Part shown: piece after piece, positions 25,422-35,272 of the stretch
Layout of the letters: each line of letters opens with the position of its first letter
Numbering within the stretch: position 1 is the stretch's first letter
DNA from: Tetrapyrgos nigripes
Lineage: Eukaryota > Basidiomycota > Agaricomycetes > Agaricales > Campanellaceae
Assembly (NCBI GenBank): GCA_013368315.1
Contig: JAACJM010000153.1
Span: 124,001-188,000, forward strand
Direction of reading: 5' to 3'
DNA: 64,000 nucleotides
Translations under genes and position numbers: made by a program
Notes under the pieces: generated by a model
What the model was told of the DNA's origin: nothing
Seen by the model: only the letters and a program-made list of their open reading frames with translations
Database searches by the model: none

Positions 25422-27435
25422 TTTTTCCATTCACTGCATTATCTCTTGTTCGCTCTGTCACTTGAATTTAGTTGGATATTTCACCATTTCATTTTTGCAC
25501 TTATTTCACTTGCTACTGCTCATTTTATGCTCATTCTTTTGTGCATATACATACTCTTTTTTATTACTTTTTTAGTGCATATACTCACACCCTTAAACAC
25601 AGACCATCTCATCCCATCTGACTCTCATGTTAAAATCAATGCCAAGATCACTGTGGATATTTCTCTACTCAGAAAGACAGAAAGGAGCTCACACTGGATG
25701 ATTTATGGAAGATGGTTGGGAGAGGTTGGAAGGAGGTCGAACATTGAACATTGAGTTAATGACTTGTATTACAAAGCTGTTTTCTACTACAGTATATCAT
25801 AATGCGAGTGTTAGGTTATATTTGCATGTACTAAGAATAAGAATCATTCGTATTGAGCCAAGTATTGTGTGTAAATTTCGAAGATTGATGGAATTGCAGA
25901 TGTTTGGCCAGGGTTCAACACTCAACATTGGTGGTTGTTGAATGGTGTTTTGGCAGCAAAGGATTGAGCTCAGATGATCAGGTTGAGTGCTGAGAGCTTG
26001 AGCTTCCATTGTCAGTGATACCTGAGAATAGTCATGATGCCGACTGACCCAGAACATGTGAGATATTGTTATTTATGCATCCTAGTCAAAATGGCAGTTC
26101 AAAATAATGATTGTGATGCATTGGCCTGTTAATAAGACTGAAAAGAGCAGGATCAGGAGGCGATGGTCCAATGGATAGAAGCGAGTGGATCAGAAGCTTT
26201 TTTCGTCCTATCATAGACAGAGACCACAACGCCCTCCACAGATAACCCTCTTACTCCTGCCCATCTGTACCTCGAACTGCTAGTTCAAGCCAACTAAGAA
26301 GCATTGCCAAAGTGAACAGGAGAGGACAACTTGCTTTAGTACTAGTCTTGGATGCTACTGCATGAGTACTATTTCATCTCTTTGCTGTTATTTCTGGCTT
26401 AATCGGGTGTACCTTTTTTTCATCAGCAGTGGAAGTGATCATGATATCCCACCTTTAGGATTTCTACAAAACTTGGCAGAAAGAGGAGAGGTTAAGCCCA
26501 CTATATCTGGTCAGGATATATAGATTCATGTTGTGAAATATCATCTCCCTCACTTCATACACATACTTTGCAGTGATGGAAAACAGAGAAGTGATGCTCT
26601 GCTGGCCTAGTCATAATGTAAAAGTATAGAACTTGGATTTATCTGGAAAAAGATGTACTTTCATTTCATAGTAGCCTCACTATGGAATGAGTATCACTGA
26701 GGAAGTGTGTGGGGTGGAAGGATTGGCATGAGACAGGAGTCATTGTCCCTGATCTAGCATTCCTCCCAATTCAGCTCTGATAACCACAGGACTGGAGGAA
26801 TGATGTGTATCCAAGCCAACAAGTTATCGTGCATCATGATTGAATGGTCAGGTATTTTGTCAATGGCTGCTGGTAGCTATCAGAAGCAATGCACATCCAG
26901 TTTACTATTACTACACTACGCTTGGTGAGACTCATAATGGAAAGTGGTTACAAGGCCCTTTTAAGGGACTTGTTCTTAGTATAATCTGGGGTGCAGTTTG
27001 GACAAGTCAGCATCCGGTCTTTTTTGTACCCGCAGCTGGTACGGCATTTGCCATCACGCTAACTATCATTATCCCAACATCATCTTCACACCAATAAAGC
27101 TCAATGGAAACGTACCAATCAAATAACGGCCTCATTATTGTCACATGAAGCAGTGGCCCACAATGTCTTCATTTGGGAGTAGGTATCTGTGCTTGTTTCG
27201 ACTCTCGATTCTTAATGAAAGAGGTGTGCGCCAGCGCCCAGGTGTGGCGAGTACGCGGCTAGAAGGAGAATACAAGAAATAAAAATACAAATAAAATGTA
27301 GCTTTTTTAAATTGTGAAGAGGATGAAAGAAGAGAAAAAAGTCAGCAAGTGAAAAGTACAGTAACAGGTGAAAAGGAGCTTGATAATAGGGGCAAGTGAC
27401 AGAAAAGGGTGGACAGGAAAAATTGGGAGGCTTTG
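25422..27435. other. AT-rich region, no credible gene
   Basis: Open frames here are short and interrupted. The stretch contains a tRNA-Arg-like remnant near 26,158 and, near 27,227, a CCAGCGCCCAGGTGTGGCGA block that has a diverged relative near 41,112. Its composition resembles the neighbouring transposon debris more than the host genes. Confidence 0.4.
26158..26203 (+). other. tRNA-Arg-like remnant
   Basis: TGGTCCAATGGATAGAAGCG followed shortly by GGATCAGAAGC matches the D-arm and the 3' half of the anticodon stem of eukaryotic tRNA-Arg genes. The anticodon loop's 5' half and the T-arm are missing, and TTTTTT follows at once. This is not a working tRNA. It could be a tRNA pseudogene or the head of a tRNA-derived SINE. 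Confidence 0.35.
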
Positions 27436-27530
27436 AACATAGCCACACGCAGAAACCAAGTGTAAAGAACTTGTCCTCATTTCATTCAGTCTTGTAAATA
27501 TGCACTAGTAATAAGGATCTTACCTGTATT
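27436..27530 (+). repeat. Interspersed repeat, copy A
   Basis: ACATAGCCACACGCAGAAA followed by CCAAGTGTAAAGAAC and CCTCATTTCATTCAGTCTTG. Related copies lie at 28,101 (B) and 42,103 (C) in the same orientation. Copies A and B bracket the palindromic MITE. Confidence 0.7.
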
Positions 27531-27788
27531 GAAGGCTCAGGTTACTGAAATAGCTTTAGAAGCAGGGCAGAGGACACAAAAGGTGTCCCAAGTCACATCA
27601 CATAGACAAAAGTGTGCAGAGGAGCAGAATGAAGCAAATGTTTGAGTTTTTGCGTTTACGCGCACCGGAGTGTGTACATCGCGTGGCGCGAACGGAATTT
27701 GCCGGCAGTAGGCACGGCCGCCTGTTGCGTCGGAACTAATATTTCTTTCTGTCGGGTCACATGGAACTGCACCAGGACAAAGCTATAG

Positions 27789-28035
27789 CACTGCGGGCGG
27801 CCATTGATATTTGTAGGCATTTTTGTTGGGACTTAAATTACGAAAATTTATCACGATTTCTAGGCTGATAAAAGTCAAAGTATTTGTCGCTGAAATGCCA
27901 GCTTTAAATGGAAAGCTGGTATTTCAGTGGCAAATACTGGCAAATACTTTGACTCTTATCAGCCTAGAAATTGTGCTACCGATTCGTAATTTAAGTCCCA
28001 ACAAAAATGCTTGCAAATATCAATGGCCGCGCTAG
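27789..28035. mobile_element. Palindromic (foldback) MITE, about 247 bp
   Basis: Nearly the whole element is one long inverted repeat. The left arm begins CACTGCGGGCGGCCATTGAT and runs through TTTTTGTTGGGACTTAAATT to GCTGAAATGCCAGC. The right arm returns the complement with modest divergence, ending GGCCGCGC. The turn is at about 27,905. A half copy that matches the left arm only is found at 57,935-58,056, so the sequence is dispersed. A clear target duplication is not visible. A transcript could fold into a long hairpin. Confidence 0.8.
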
Positions 28036-28100
28036 AAACACAGCCCCACAGATAACTCCGGTCCAAACCCGTTTAACGGACGGATAGACGGGACCATTTA

Positions 28101-28200
28101 AACATAGCCACAAGCAGAAATCAAGTGTAATAAACTCAGCCTCATTTCATTCGGCCTTGTAAACTCTCGCTGAAAGTCACAAACAAGGATGTCCTAACTT
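28101..28200 (+). repeat. Interspersed repeat, copy B
   Basis: ACATAGCCACAAGCAGAAAT followed by CAAGTGTAATAAACTCAG and CCTCATTTCATTCGGCCTTG. It is closest to copy C at 42,103 in the ACTCAGCCTCATT block and to copy A in the first half. Confidence 0.7.
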
Positions 28201-28617
28201 ACATTATTTCTAACTACATCAATGCTGCGATCAGAGATATTGGACATGGTTGCTGCACGTAGTGATAGATTCATACCAAAGGTGTAGAACCTGTATTCAT
28301 CATCGTTTCATGACTTCAAGCTTCCCGTCATAAAATGGGTAGCCACCATCGTTGCATCACGAGCACAGCCGTAGACTGTCAGCAGACCGTCAGGATAGAT
28401 AGACTGAAATAACGAGGAAGGTTTCAACCACTGATAGACGCCGTGGTTTGCTCTATTAAAAGGTCAGGGAACCGATAGAATCATCTTTCCTTTCCTTTCC
28501 TCCCAACAACCCTCTTCTTTTACTTTCGTTCCTTCAAGCCTCTGCGAGGTTAAACTCTCCTTCTCTCCTTTTGTGCCACTTCTACAGAGCAGGCTCGGTC
28601 CCATTCCTCTTTCAGCT

Positions 28618-29254
28618 ATGTTCTTTTCAACCCTTTTCTTGACTCTGTTTTCATTGCTTGGTCTGATGAATGGAGGTAGGCATATCAAACATTTTGACCG
28701 CGAGCTTGTAATTCTCAGCGAATCCACAGTCTTCGCACTACCTGCTAGCGTTTCTCTGAGTACTACGCCGGTCGACAGCAATGCCCCCCCAGACCCACTC
28801 AATTTCACGGCTTTATTCGGTCAAACAGAATGTAAAACGCGATGCATGCCTGTGATGAATATGACGACGGGAAATCAGTTCAATGTAGCAGTAAGTTCTC
28901 TGTATCATACAGAAATAGTTCTTCCAAAAATAATGTGATCTATTTCCAGGACGCGACCTGCAACGATACCATGGCAGATGCAGTGGATGACTGTCTGCAA
29001 TGTGGCTTTGATTTTGTCCCAGGTTTACATGGAGAAACGGTATTTGGCGCCATGAAGAGTACGTGATCATTCATGTCAGTATTTTACTTCCACTTAACGC
29101 CCGATAAAAAACAGATTTCACTACTGGCTGCCAGCAATTTAGGCCGGTCAAAAACGAGACTCTTGTATTCAGCAGCGGAGGCTCGGAAGTACGTGGGGCG
29201 ATATCTATCAGCGTTTTAGCTATGAGTGTTGGGGCGCTGCTATCCGCCCTGTGA
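28618..29254 (+). CDS. Small secreted, Cys-rich, probably GPI-anchored protein
   Basis: Four exons (28618-28675, 28730-28890, 28950-29058, 29115-29254) join in frame to 155 residues. The introns are 54-60 bases with standard ends. The first has an alternative upstream AG that would break the frame, so the later acceptor CCACAG was chosen. The N-terminus MFFSTLFLTLFSLLGL is a signal peptide. The mature part has six cysteines (CKTRC, ATCND, CLQC, TGCQQ), and several Asn-X-Ser/Thr sites. The C-terminus SSGGSEV... followed by a hydrophobic tail ending LLSAL* fits a GPI-attachment signal. It would sit on the outer membrane face or wall. The cysteine pattern recalls small fungal surface proteins but has fewer cysteines than CFEM domains. 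Function unknown. Confidence 0.7.
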
Positions 29255-29819
29255 TGGGCCGTGGTATGAAAGATAAGGGTTGTTGAGGCAGGAAGAGGAG
29301 GAGGGGAGGACGAGGTTGTTGAATAAAGCCAGATGTTCACTTTAACATATTGTTGAAATGGCTCTAGCTCCACGATTTTGAGGAATCGAGAGAGACGGTT
29401 AACGAGTGGGTCGCTTGAGAGGCAATGTCAGTCACAGTGCATTATCTGTATAAACGCATACTAGTCCAGTGGCATGCACTTTACCTCGTACTGATCTCAT
29501 ATAATTCCGCCGTGAAAAAATGTTGAAGTCTTAAACCGTTCATCGCTCTTGTGTAAGTTGTACGAAGTTGATTTACTTCTGGGAGGAAGTTTTTATTACT
29601 CGGCACAGGTCTACTAAGAACTGAAACGCCGGTTTCTGGGAAGTATCCCAATATAAGCAGCAGTACATCATCGTTCCTGGGACCTACTACCACAACGCAG
29701 ACGAGCTCACGACTCGAGGACCGCCGTAGGTTTAAATGATGGAAGCAAGCCAAGCTGGATACAAGAATACACGTATGTATAGTAGACTAATACCAGGAAC
29801 TAGATTAAGTACATACTTG
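29255..29819. other. Intergenic, nothing recognised
   Basis: Between the secreted-protein gene and the LINE tail I see no exon, RNA gene or repeat that I can support. It probably includes the 3' end of the upstream transcript. Confidence 0.4.
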
Positions 29820-30239
29820 CTACACTCTACTGTAAGAAGGGCCACGGCGGGACATAGAGAGGAAGGCCTTAAACACATCGTGTATGTATTTTCCGGTAAG
29901 CGAGAATATACCCCTACAGGAGACAATTTTAGCAAGGTGAGCCAAGCTATCATAAGTTCCGGTAGGAAGCAGAGATGGATGTGAAGAATGAAACGAACAC
30001 AGGAACTTGTCTCGAAGGATGATCAATGGGTCATGGTTGCTCCATAATTGCGTGTCCGGGAGCTCAAGTTCAGACTGACAAAATCTGCATAAACGGTCTT
30101 GGAAAGGTATCTTCACTTTATGATTATTGGACCAACGTAGGCTTCCAACTGCGAAGGGATGACCAGAAGCCAGTAACCGTGTGAATGCTTTCCTAGGCAG
30201 AGAATTCTTAACATCCCGCAGGTATGTACGCATACACAT
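29820..30239 (-). pseudogene. LINE retrotransposon tail (C-terminal zinc-knuckle region)
   Basis: An open stretch of 139 codons reads RKAFTRLLASGHPFAVGSL, then RLCRFCQSELELPDTQLW, LRDKFLCSFH and, near the end, GKYIHDVFKAFL. The order Lys/Arg-rich helix, 'R-L-CRFC', a later His/Asp pair and a closing helix matches the C-terminal part of non-LTR retrotransposon reverse transcriptases, as I remember them in basidiomycetes. The polymerase and endonuclease parts are absent, as expected for a 5'-truncated LINE, although truncation normally leaves a poly-A end that I do not see clearly. Confidence 0.5.
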
Positions 30240-30299
30240 GGCCTTTACCTGCTCATAATCGAGGAAATCTTGGACAGGTGGGAGCGGTCAGATGGGAAT

Positions 30300-31432
30300 A
30301 TTCGGACGCGAGCTCCGAGCCTCGTGGCCTCTCGTGGCGTCTACCGACTACATATCCATCTTCATGCTCTCGCTGTGAGCTCAGCATCTGTACAGATGAT
30401 GGTTGGATGCTGGAGACGTCGGACCTTGGACACCTACGCATCCCTCCGGAGTCGTATTCCGAATATCTCCCAGTGATCATCATTTGTGGCGCCCCGTTCA
30501 TCGCTTGTTACTTCACCGTGAACAGTACTGAAAAGCATCACTCAGGGAATGATGTACAGTACGGACCGGAAATCTTGACATGAGATTGCTTCACATGGTA
30601 TCAATGACCCGAGTATCTGTCCCACTTCAATCCACTTATACAGAACCTTGTTATCTCCTTCTGTCCTATACTTTGTACACCCCAAAAAGGTATGTTCGGC
30701 ACGGTATTTCGGGCACTTCATCTGATCTGACATTTTCTCGAGCTTCGGGCGCAAACTTGCCTTTTGGAGATGCATATCCAGTCTTTCGGTTCTGAGGTCA
30801 GTTTCTATTATCACGAGCTTTCTCTTATGTCGATCAAGCAGTGCTGAAGAGAGCTTCTGGACTCGGTGTCAAATGCGCACAATGATCGTGAGGTCCCTTT
30901 CCACTGTCAACGATGAATTGTGTACTCATGATCTACATACATCAGCTTCGCGAATGAGGAGAAACCCCAGATCTACATCCACTATCCCAAGCGTCAATGC
31001 CATCAGAATAAATAGTACCTCTTCTTTTTGCTTCGACAGTGTCCACCGCCACGGAGCGAATCAGAATCTTGTACTACCGAGAGAGTATCCTAGAATGGAG
31101 GGTACAAACTAGAAATTTTTCCGTCACTGATGCGATGGAATTCTACAAGACGGCTGCGGTGTGAACAATCTGAGCTATAAGATAGGACTTCTCACTTAGC
31201 AAGCATAATCATGATTTTGTACCGCTGAGGGACCACCCTGGAATTCAGGGTAAAAACTATTCTGAGAATCAAATTTTTCTGCCAGTGGTACAATGGGATT
31301 CTAGAAACGAGAAGGGTGCTACGCTTTGAATACCCTGATCTTTCTAACTTCTGGTGAAGTTTAACGCAAAAGAAGTAGCCTATATTTCTATACACAGAAG
31401 GGTATGATATATCCAGTAACGACGAGGCCAGA
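30300..31432. other. Intergenic with a partial tandem duplication
   Basis: No credible coding frame. At about 31,069-31,168 and 31,213-31,328 two diverged copies of the same roughly 100-base sequence lie head to tail (CTTGTACTACCGAGAG... versus TTTGTACCGCTGAGGG..., each followed by GGGTACAAAC/GGGTAAAAAC and later ATGGGATTCTA-like sequence). They end just before the stop of the membrane-protein gene. Confidence 0.5.
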
Positions 31433-33618
31433 TCAATACTTCTCAACTGGACTGCCAGAATGAATGTACCTCGCCGCTGTCTCATCGCCGGCCAGCAATG
31501 GCTGGCCTTGAACGAGCAACTGCAAATGTGGCTTTGGATTATTTTCCCATCCCAAGATGGTATCCTGTGCAGTGGTATGAGGTGAAATAACACCCCAAAA
31601 CGGCGTCATACCACCGTACAGATACTCCAGATTCTTCATCCCGACAATTCTAGACGTCAGAAATAAGAACAAAACCCATACAGCGACGAAAATAGCGGCG
31701 ACGATGAGAGGAAGAAAACCAAGAGCATAGGGAGGAATGTAACACGTAGCGAGTTTGCCACCGGTGCTGCGAACAACGAAGGCAGGACGGTTTTCAGCTG
31801 CCCATCCTGTATAAGCTAGAGAATTGATGATGTAGGAGGCACCGAGTTCCCCTCCCCATTTTGGTACCAGGCTGACGTTGAAGCCGATGGGGTCGTTGCC
31901 TTCCTTCAATAAACCAAGTGCTGCGGTAGCAGGTTCACCGGATAGATGACCTCCATCGTCAATCATCAAACTACCAACTCGAATCATGACACTTCCTCCT
32001 CCACTCCCTGTACCTTGCGTACGAATGGATGAAAAGTCCTCCTCCTGACTGATGAAATGCGATGTCTGTCCTTCAGGATTATCGGAAAGCGTGAAGCGAT
32101 CGTAGGGGATATAGTTGACATACGCCATATCCTCTCCATTATTGACTGACCTAACGTCGAAGAAATCCGCACGGACGTGATTCAGATCGGAGGGAAGTCT
32201 GGTGAAGTTTAGGGGATTGAGTGACCCGTCCGTGTTTGTAGAAATCACCGCAGACACCATGTTGACCTGTGTTGCACTCGCACACACCATCCTGGACATT
32301 CCAACATAGACTCCACCATCTGCAAGGATAGTGCCTCCGAGGCCCAACATGTTGCAAAAGTGGACTGCCGAAGAGTCCTCGTCATTTGGGAGATTCAGAC
32401 GAGAACGTAACGATGCTGTACAATTTCCTTTGATCCAATCAAGCTTATCCAACGCGCTGTCGATTTCTATAGGAGGATAGACGACCATAACGTTGGCTGC
32501 AGTTGACTCCTGGAAAGAGGATGCGTTGATACCGTACAGAAAGCCATTTGAGTCAAGGGAGGAGTCGTTAAATATGGGACGGAAAAGATCACGGATGTCG
32601 TCGGCAGCTTTACTGAGGATGTCCTCCATATAAGAGGGACCGACAAAGGAGCGCCAGCTACCGTTTGTCGCGAAAAAGTCAGTGCCACCGGATATGGAGT
32701 CTAGGGAAGTGTCGGCATAGATTCCGAGCTTCGTACAGCCCATGTCAATCTCCAGAGCCATGGCTTTATCTAATGTGACACTGCGCTGAGGCTGGAGGAT
32801 TGGAACGCCGAAGACAGCTCGCACCCCTTGCTCGTGAGGAAAAACCGCGATACCGTTCTGGACTGTAGGTTGCTCGACTCTGTGAACTCCAGGACCCATA
32901 TAGAACGTGTTAAAGTCGATAATTTGGGAGCGAGATTGCTCATAGTGACGAAGTTGGCGGGGCATAAGGACGTCGGAATCAGTAGAGTTAAGATTGGAGA
33001 AGAATTCGGCATCTGCGTAGGTGGAATTCTGCCAGGAGTCGCAGACGTGTTCAGTGACGTTTTCGCCAAAACGGGTATATGTGGACGACGAGCACCTGAT
33101 GTGTGTTTATGTGTAGGTTAACGCGAGACAGCATGATGGGAAAGAGGATGGTAGACGTACCGATATGCTGGGATAGATGTTAACTTATTACCAGCAATGG
33201 TTGCATTGACAGTCGCATTGTAGGCTTGATCTCTGGTATTCACGCTGCTTGGCCTGTCAAACGAACTCGGGCCAGCGACCTCGCATGCATGGAAACCCAG
33301 AAAGCCCACATCGCTGAGACTGACAAAAGCTCCATACATCACGGATAGAACAATGGCAACGACCAGCCTTGCAGGAGTTCGAGGATCGCCGGTTTTGCCT
33401 CGAAGAGCAGCAAGTGCCCAGAAGAGAGAAGATTTGGTGAAAGTGGATTTGGAGACAGCGCGGTTAACAACATCGTGAGTTTTAATAGATGCGGTACGCG
33501 GAGAGTTTGCGAGAATAATGTAGCCAATGAGAAAAAGCCCGCCAAAACCGAGTATCTGTATGGCGGCACGGAGGATGAAGGTTATCTGACCGAGCGTAAG
33601 GGTGGAAGAAACGAGCAT
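31433..33618 (-). CDS. Large membrane protein with ectodomain, unknown family
   Basis: Two exons on the minus strand (33161-33618 and 31433-33095) join across a 65-base GTACGT...CAG intron into 706 residues. Hydrophobic segments lie at about residues 8-36 (ITFILRAAIQILGFGGLFL), 85-108 (LVVAIVLSVMYGAF) and near the C-terminus (LGFLPLIVAAIFVAVWVLF). Between the second and third is a region of about 500 residues with many Asn-X-Ser/Thr sites and cysteines, so probably an extracellular or lumenal domain with a short cytoplasmic tail. I know of similar anonymous proteins in agaricomycetes but no function. The splice joins AYR to CSSSTYTRFGENVTEHVC, restoring extra conserved-looking cysteines and sequons, which supports the model. 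Divergent from the GST gene 850 bases away. Confidence 0.8.
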
Positions 33619-34471
33619 TGTGGATCAGAAGATGATGTGAAAGCGCTTTACACAAGCTATGAGGCCAGGGGCCTCAACTTTGGAGCGAGAAATCTTCCAG
33701 TGACGGATCTATAACGGTGATCAATATAGGGGTCGAGTCAGTCTGGTCTGGTCCCGCTCCTGTCATCATAATCCTATCCAAGAGGAGAAACTGCAATGGT
33801 TCCTAGAATACCTCCCTGACGACTCCTTTAGAAATCTGTTGACAAAACTCCTAAACGAAGAATTCCTCGAGATCAACTCCAGATACCACAATCTACCGTA
33901 GAGAACGCTTACTTGAGATGCACTCGTAGAAAGGACAAAATCGACAAACAAGATCGACGTAGACTCGTTCAGCCAGAGTGCGACCACCATTGACAACCCT
34001 TGACAGTCTTGTCTGAGGCTCCAATATTTCCATAACCATAAGGCCGATATACTTTGACACGGGGATATGGAGTCTGACGCGGTCTAGGAACTTGTAGGAA
34101 GAGGGGCTGGCCCCGTTGGGTGATGACTTGGTGTAAAGCAGAATTTATTTGGCTTTAATTGTCTACGACGGGTTTGGGTATGTTTGGCCCTGAGAGCTTC
34201 CCCTTATCGGTCCGGGCTGTCGTTTTTGTGTTGCTTACAAGTACGTCGAAGTAGGTGTTTTTGAAAAACCGGTAGACCCAAGTGCATCCGGGGATGCTCA
34301 AGTTTCACCCAGACATCAGTCAGCATTTGGGTCGTTAGAACTGGGTTAGTAATAGAACGCTCGATTACTGATATTACTGATTGAGTAGGTCACAAGTCAT
34401 CGCCGGTCTTCGCGTGATCCAGACATATAAAGGTCGGCAAAGCGTAAGTGATCTTCGTTGGAACAACCAAC
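33619..34471. other. Divergent intergenic region
   Basis: Shared upstream region of the membrane-protein gene (minus) and the GST gene (plus). I found no clear TATA box or transposon. A short minus-strand open frame at 33,766-33,996 shows no recognisable domain. Confidence 0.4.
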
Positions 34472-35272
34472 ATGATCACTTTGTACGACATTCCTACTTC
34501 TACGCCAAACGCCCCATTTTCCCCCAACACGTGGAAGACCAGGTACGAGCAGAGATTGTCGTTGGAATGTCATGCCCCTTCGGGCCTGAAATCGTCCCTC
34601 TGTTACGCCAGGTACTGCTTAAACTACAAAGGTCTTCCCTACAAGACAATATGGGTAGAATATCCTGACATCGATCGCGTGTGCGCAGGAATCGGCGCAC
34701 CCAGCTCCGTCAAACCCAACGGAAAACCGGGGCATACTCTACCAACCATTCAAGACGACAGCACTGGAGCAGTCATATCCGATTCATTCCTCATTGCCGA
34801 GTACCTCGATAAGACTTACCCAGACAAACCTCTCTTCCCAGCTAGAAGTCGTCCTCTACAAGCTGCATTTACCTCGCATTTCATTTCCAGCACTATAATG
34901 CCATTCAGGCCTTTCGTCATGCCTGCTGCAGGCAAGCTACTCAACCCACCTAGTGAGGCTTACTATCGAGCTATGAGGGAGGAGACCTACGGAGTTAAAA
35001 TGGAGGAGATCACGCCAAAGGGAGAGGCCAGAGTAGTCGAATGGAAGAAGTTTGAGGATGCCTTGACAAATGTTGATAAGTATATCGGAGAGGGACGATT
35101 TATGATGGGAGATACGATTTCTTTTGCCGACTTTTTGATAGCAGCGCTGTTGATGTGGGGCAAGGTATCTTTTGGAACAAGCTCTGATGAGTGGAAAGAT
35201 ATGTCGAGATGGAACAATGGTAGATGGGCAAATCTATTGCAGGCTTTGGAAGAATACGCAACGGTCGTCTAG
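34472..35272 (+). CDS. Glutathione S-transferase, fungal FuA-type
   Basis: Cytosolic detoxification enzyme that binds glutathione and conjugates or carries hydrophobic compounds. FuA-type GSTs are expanded in wood-decay basidiomycetes and bind wood phenolics. Exons 34472-34542 and 34612-35272 give 243 residues. The start ATG gives MITLYDIPTSTP; an upstream in-frame GTG is not a credible fungal start. The thioredoxin-like domain covers about residues 1-95 (FSPNTWKTRYCLNYKGLPYK, then SDSFLIAEYLD with the glutathione-contacting acidic/Ser turn). The helical domain follows (about 120-243), with GDTISFADFLIAALL as its N-capping signature. The 69-base intron (34543-34611) is a multiple of three and has no stop, so an unspliced transcript would insert 23 residues into the active-site helix. 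Gene-level function is inferred from the family. Confidence 0.88.
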   Translation: MITLYDIPTSTPNAPFSPNTWKTRYEQRLSLECHAPSGLKSSLCYARYCLNYKGLPYKTIWVEYPDIDRVCAGIGAPSSVKPNGKPGHTLPTIQDDSTGAVISDSFLIAEYLDKTYPDKPLFPARSRPLQAAFTSHFISSTIMPFRPFVMPAAGKLLNPPSEAYYRAMREETYGVKMEEITPKGEARVVEWKKFEDALTNVDKYIGEGRFMMGDTISFADFLIAALLMWGKVSFGTSSDEWKDMSRWNNGRWANLLQALEEYATVV

